This document shows, one piece after another, positions 38,374 through 39,359 of a stretch of DNA of 39,359 bases. Numbering within the stretch: position 1 is the stretch's first letter; each line of letters starts with the position of its first letter. Made by a program: the position numbers and the translations under genes. The notes under the pieces were generated by a model. It searched no databases, was not told where the DNA came from, and worked only from the letters and a program-made list of their open reading frames with translations. The stretch is from Magnetospirillum moscoviense (GTDB taxonomy: Bacteria > Pseudomonadota > Alphaproteobacteria > Rhodospirillales > Magnetospirillaceae): the NCBI RefSeq assembly GCF_001650635.1, contig NZ_LWQU01000135.1, positions 1-39,359 on the forward strand, read 5' to 3'.

Positions 38374-38679
38374 ATGGAAAAGCGCCGGCCAACCTACGAT
38401 CTCGATGCCGTCAAGGCCGCCCTCGGGTCGGTCGAGACGTTGGCGATCACGCGGACGGCCTATTCCGATGCCCTGTCGCTGGGGTTCAGCCGCTCCGGCA
38501 TCGCGGCAGTGATCAACAGCATCCGGCGTCCGATGTTCTACAAGTCGATGACCACCTTTGCCGATCATCGGACATGGCAGGACGTCTACCATGTTCCGGC
38601 GGGTGATTTGGTCCTGTACGTAAAGTTCCAGGCCGACGTGGTGACCGAGTTTCGGGTGATGTCGTTCAAGGAGAAGTGA
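38374..38679 (+). CDS. mqsR: MqsR-family mRNA interferase toxin
   Basis: A 101-residue protein starting MEKRRPTYDLDAVKAALGSV. The family core is 'FYKSMTTFADHRTWQDVYHV' with the C-terminal 'VVTEFRVMSFKEK', closely following E. coli MqsR, an RNase that cleaves at GCU. The catalytic Lys and Tyr (K in FYKSM, and Y in DVYHV or LYVKF) are retained, so it appears active. The ribosome-binding site is weak. It is followed by mqsA, the toxin-first order of this family. Confidence 0.92.
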   Translation: MEKRRPTYDLDAVKAALGSVETLAITRTAYSDALSLGFSRSGIAAVINSIRRPMFYKSMTTFADHRTWQDVYHVPAGDLVLYVKFQADVVTEFRVMSFKEK

Positions 38680-38681
38680 CC

Positions 38682-39104
38682 GTGGCCACCAAGATCCCAG
38701 ACTTGCCGCCAACCATGCCGTGCCCCGAGACGGGCCAGATGCTGACCCGCGATATCCGCCCGTTCACGGTGCGCTACAAGGGTGCCGAGATGGTGGTCGA
38801 TCTGCCCGGCTATTATCCCGAGGGAGAGGGCGAGTCCGTGCATGTGGGCGCCGACATGGCCGCCGCCGACGCTGCGTTGCGGACGTTAAAGGAACAGGTG
38901 GACGGCGTGCCGTCGCCCGCCACCATCCGCCGCATCCGCACCAAGCTGCGCCTCAGCCAGCGAGCGGCGGGTGCGCTGTTCAAGGTCGGCCCCAGCGCCT
39001 TCGACAAGTACGAGCGCGCCATCGTGGAACCGAGTGGGCCGACGATCCAGTTGCTGAAGCTGCTGGACCAGCATCCGGAGTTGGTGGGGGAGTTGGGGGT
39101 GTAG
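38682..39104 (+). CDS. mqsA: MqsA-family antitoxin lacking the zinc-binding cysteines
   Basis: A 140-residue protein. The C-terminal HTH region is clear: 'IRRIRTKLRLSQRAAGALFK', 'VGPSAFDKYERAIVEPSGPT' and 'LLKLLDQHPELVGEL'. The N-terminal toxin-binding domain aligns with MqsA, but only one of four zinc cysteines remains (CPETGQ). The second pair reads YYPEGEGE where YCxxC-type residues are usual. I chose the GTG at 38682 because AAGGAG lies 8 bases upstream; the GTG at 38676 would leave only 2 bases. It would repress mqsRA and block MqsR. Confidence 0.85.
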   Translation: MATKIPDLPPTMPCPETGQMLTRDIRPFTVRYKGAEMVVDLPGYYPEGEGESVHVGADMAAADAALRTLKEQVDGVPSPATIRRIRTKLRLSQRAAGALFKVGPSAFDKYERAIVEPSGPTIQLLKLLDQHPELVGELGV

Positions 39105-39225
39105 GCGGGATTTAATGGACCCTGACCCCGTTTCTGCCGTGACTGAAAATCCGACTGCCGGGATGATGGTGTCAGTCATTTTTGTGCCTCACTTCTTTGA
39201 GCCAGTAAAATAGCAATATTCTTTA

Positions 39226-39246
39226 GAGTCCGTCCGCGAAGTTCCC
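39226..39246. mobile_element. Putative terminal inverted repeat of an IS5-family element
   Basis: GAGTCCGTCCGCGAAGTTCCC begins 3 bases before the transposase stop codon and follows TTA, consistent with the short T-A-rich targets of IS5-family (ISs427-type) elements. The matching end is outside the window. Confidence 0.45.
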
Positions 39247-39248
39247 TA

Positions 39249-39359
39249 TTATTTCCTGTGCCTTGCGATTCTGCGCAGCATGAGGCGGATCATGGCCAGG
39301 CGCAGGAACGCCAGCGCCATTCTGGCGAGGTTCTCGAAGTCCTTGGCGAGGCGTCGGCA
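39249..39359 (-). CDS. IS5-family transposase, C-terminal end (partial)
   Basis: The minus-strand frame from the right edge gives 36 residues, including RRLAKDFENLARMALAFLRL and ending LRRIARHRK before a TAA at 39249-39251. 'RRLAKDFENLxxxALAFxRLAMIRLMLRRL' is the usual C-terminus of IS5-type (ISs427 group) transposases. The rest of the gene, including the catalytic residues, is outside the window. The element lies 3' of mqsA. Confidence 0.88.
   Translation of the reverse strand, partial: CRRLAKDFENLARMALAFLRLAMIRLMLRRIARHRK

Overview
The window is GC-rich and gene-dense. Its gene content fits a motile alphaproteobacterium of the Rhodospirillales, most like Magnetospirillum or a close relative. 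The evidence is FliX/FlaF-type flagellar genes, a DksA that lacks the zinc cysteines, MipZ, a sigma-54 flagellar promoter, and dispersed hairpin repeats of a kind I associate with Magnetospirillum. This is inferred from protein sequences only. I saw no rRNA, tRNA, CRISPR array or prophage. Transposase ends flank the window: a probable one at the left edge and a clear IS5-type C-terminus at the right edge.

Layout. 1-2002: transposase tail, a DUF2158 protein and a membrane-bound spermidine-synthase-like protein. 2086-4161: an envelope operon of a DsrE-like protein, a SoxW-like thioredoxin and a PotD-like binding protein, behind an 18-bp palindrome. 4304-10615 (minus): flagellar operon flgI-flgJ-flgN-flgK-flgL from a near-consensus sigma-54 promoter, with fliX and dksA divergent from it. 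11974-16589: a TPR/glycosyltransferase protein convergent with a two-gene operon of an exported, apparently circularly permuted GH114/TM1410-like protein and an adenylate-forming enzyme homologue that has lost its catalytic motifs. 16673-17254: hicAB. 17269-21329: an FAD oxidoreductase, then a molybdopterin oxidoreductase coupled to mipZ. 21494-25790: an orphan FlaF-like protein, a hybrid histidine kinase, a histone-deacetylase-family enzyme, TlyA and a compact SRAP protein. 25813-32230: DUF423, SixA, ppk1, ppx and a HerA-like ATPase. 32480-34223: an exported small protein, a short flagellin and flaF. 34325-38123: a DUF1566 protein with a Met/Gly/Pro repeat tail, a tiny hydrophobic ORF, bacteriohemerythrin and aminopeptidase P. 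38374-39104: mqsRA with a zinc-less MqsA.

The genes fall into several themes: motility (rod, P-ring, hook junction, flagellin, FlaF, FliX), polyphosphate turnover (ppk1/ppx), redox and envelope functions, and two toxin-first toxin-antitoxin pairs. The most notable non-coding signal is a hairpin repeat family with three copies, each between two convergent genes. Other convergent pairs overlap or abut at their stop codons instead. The best candidates for new biology are that repeat family, the permuted GH114/pseudo-adenylating operon, the orphan FlaF paralogue and the DsrE/SoxW/PotD-like operon.
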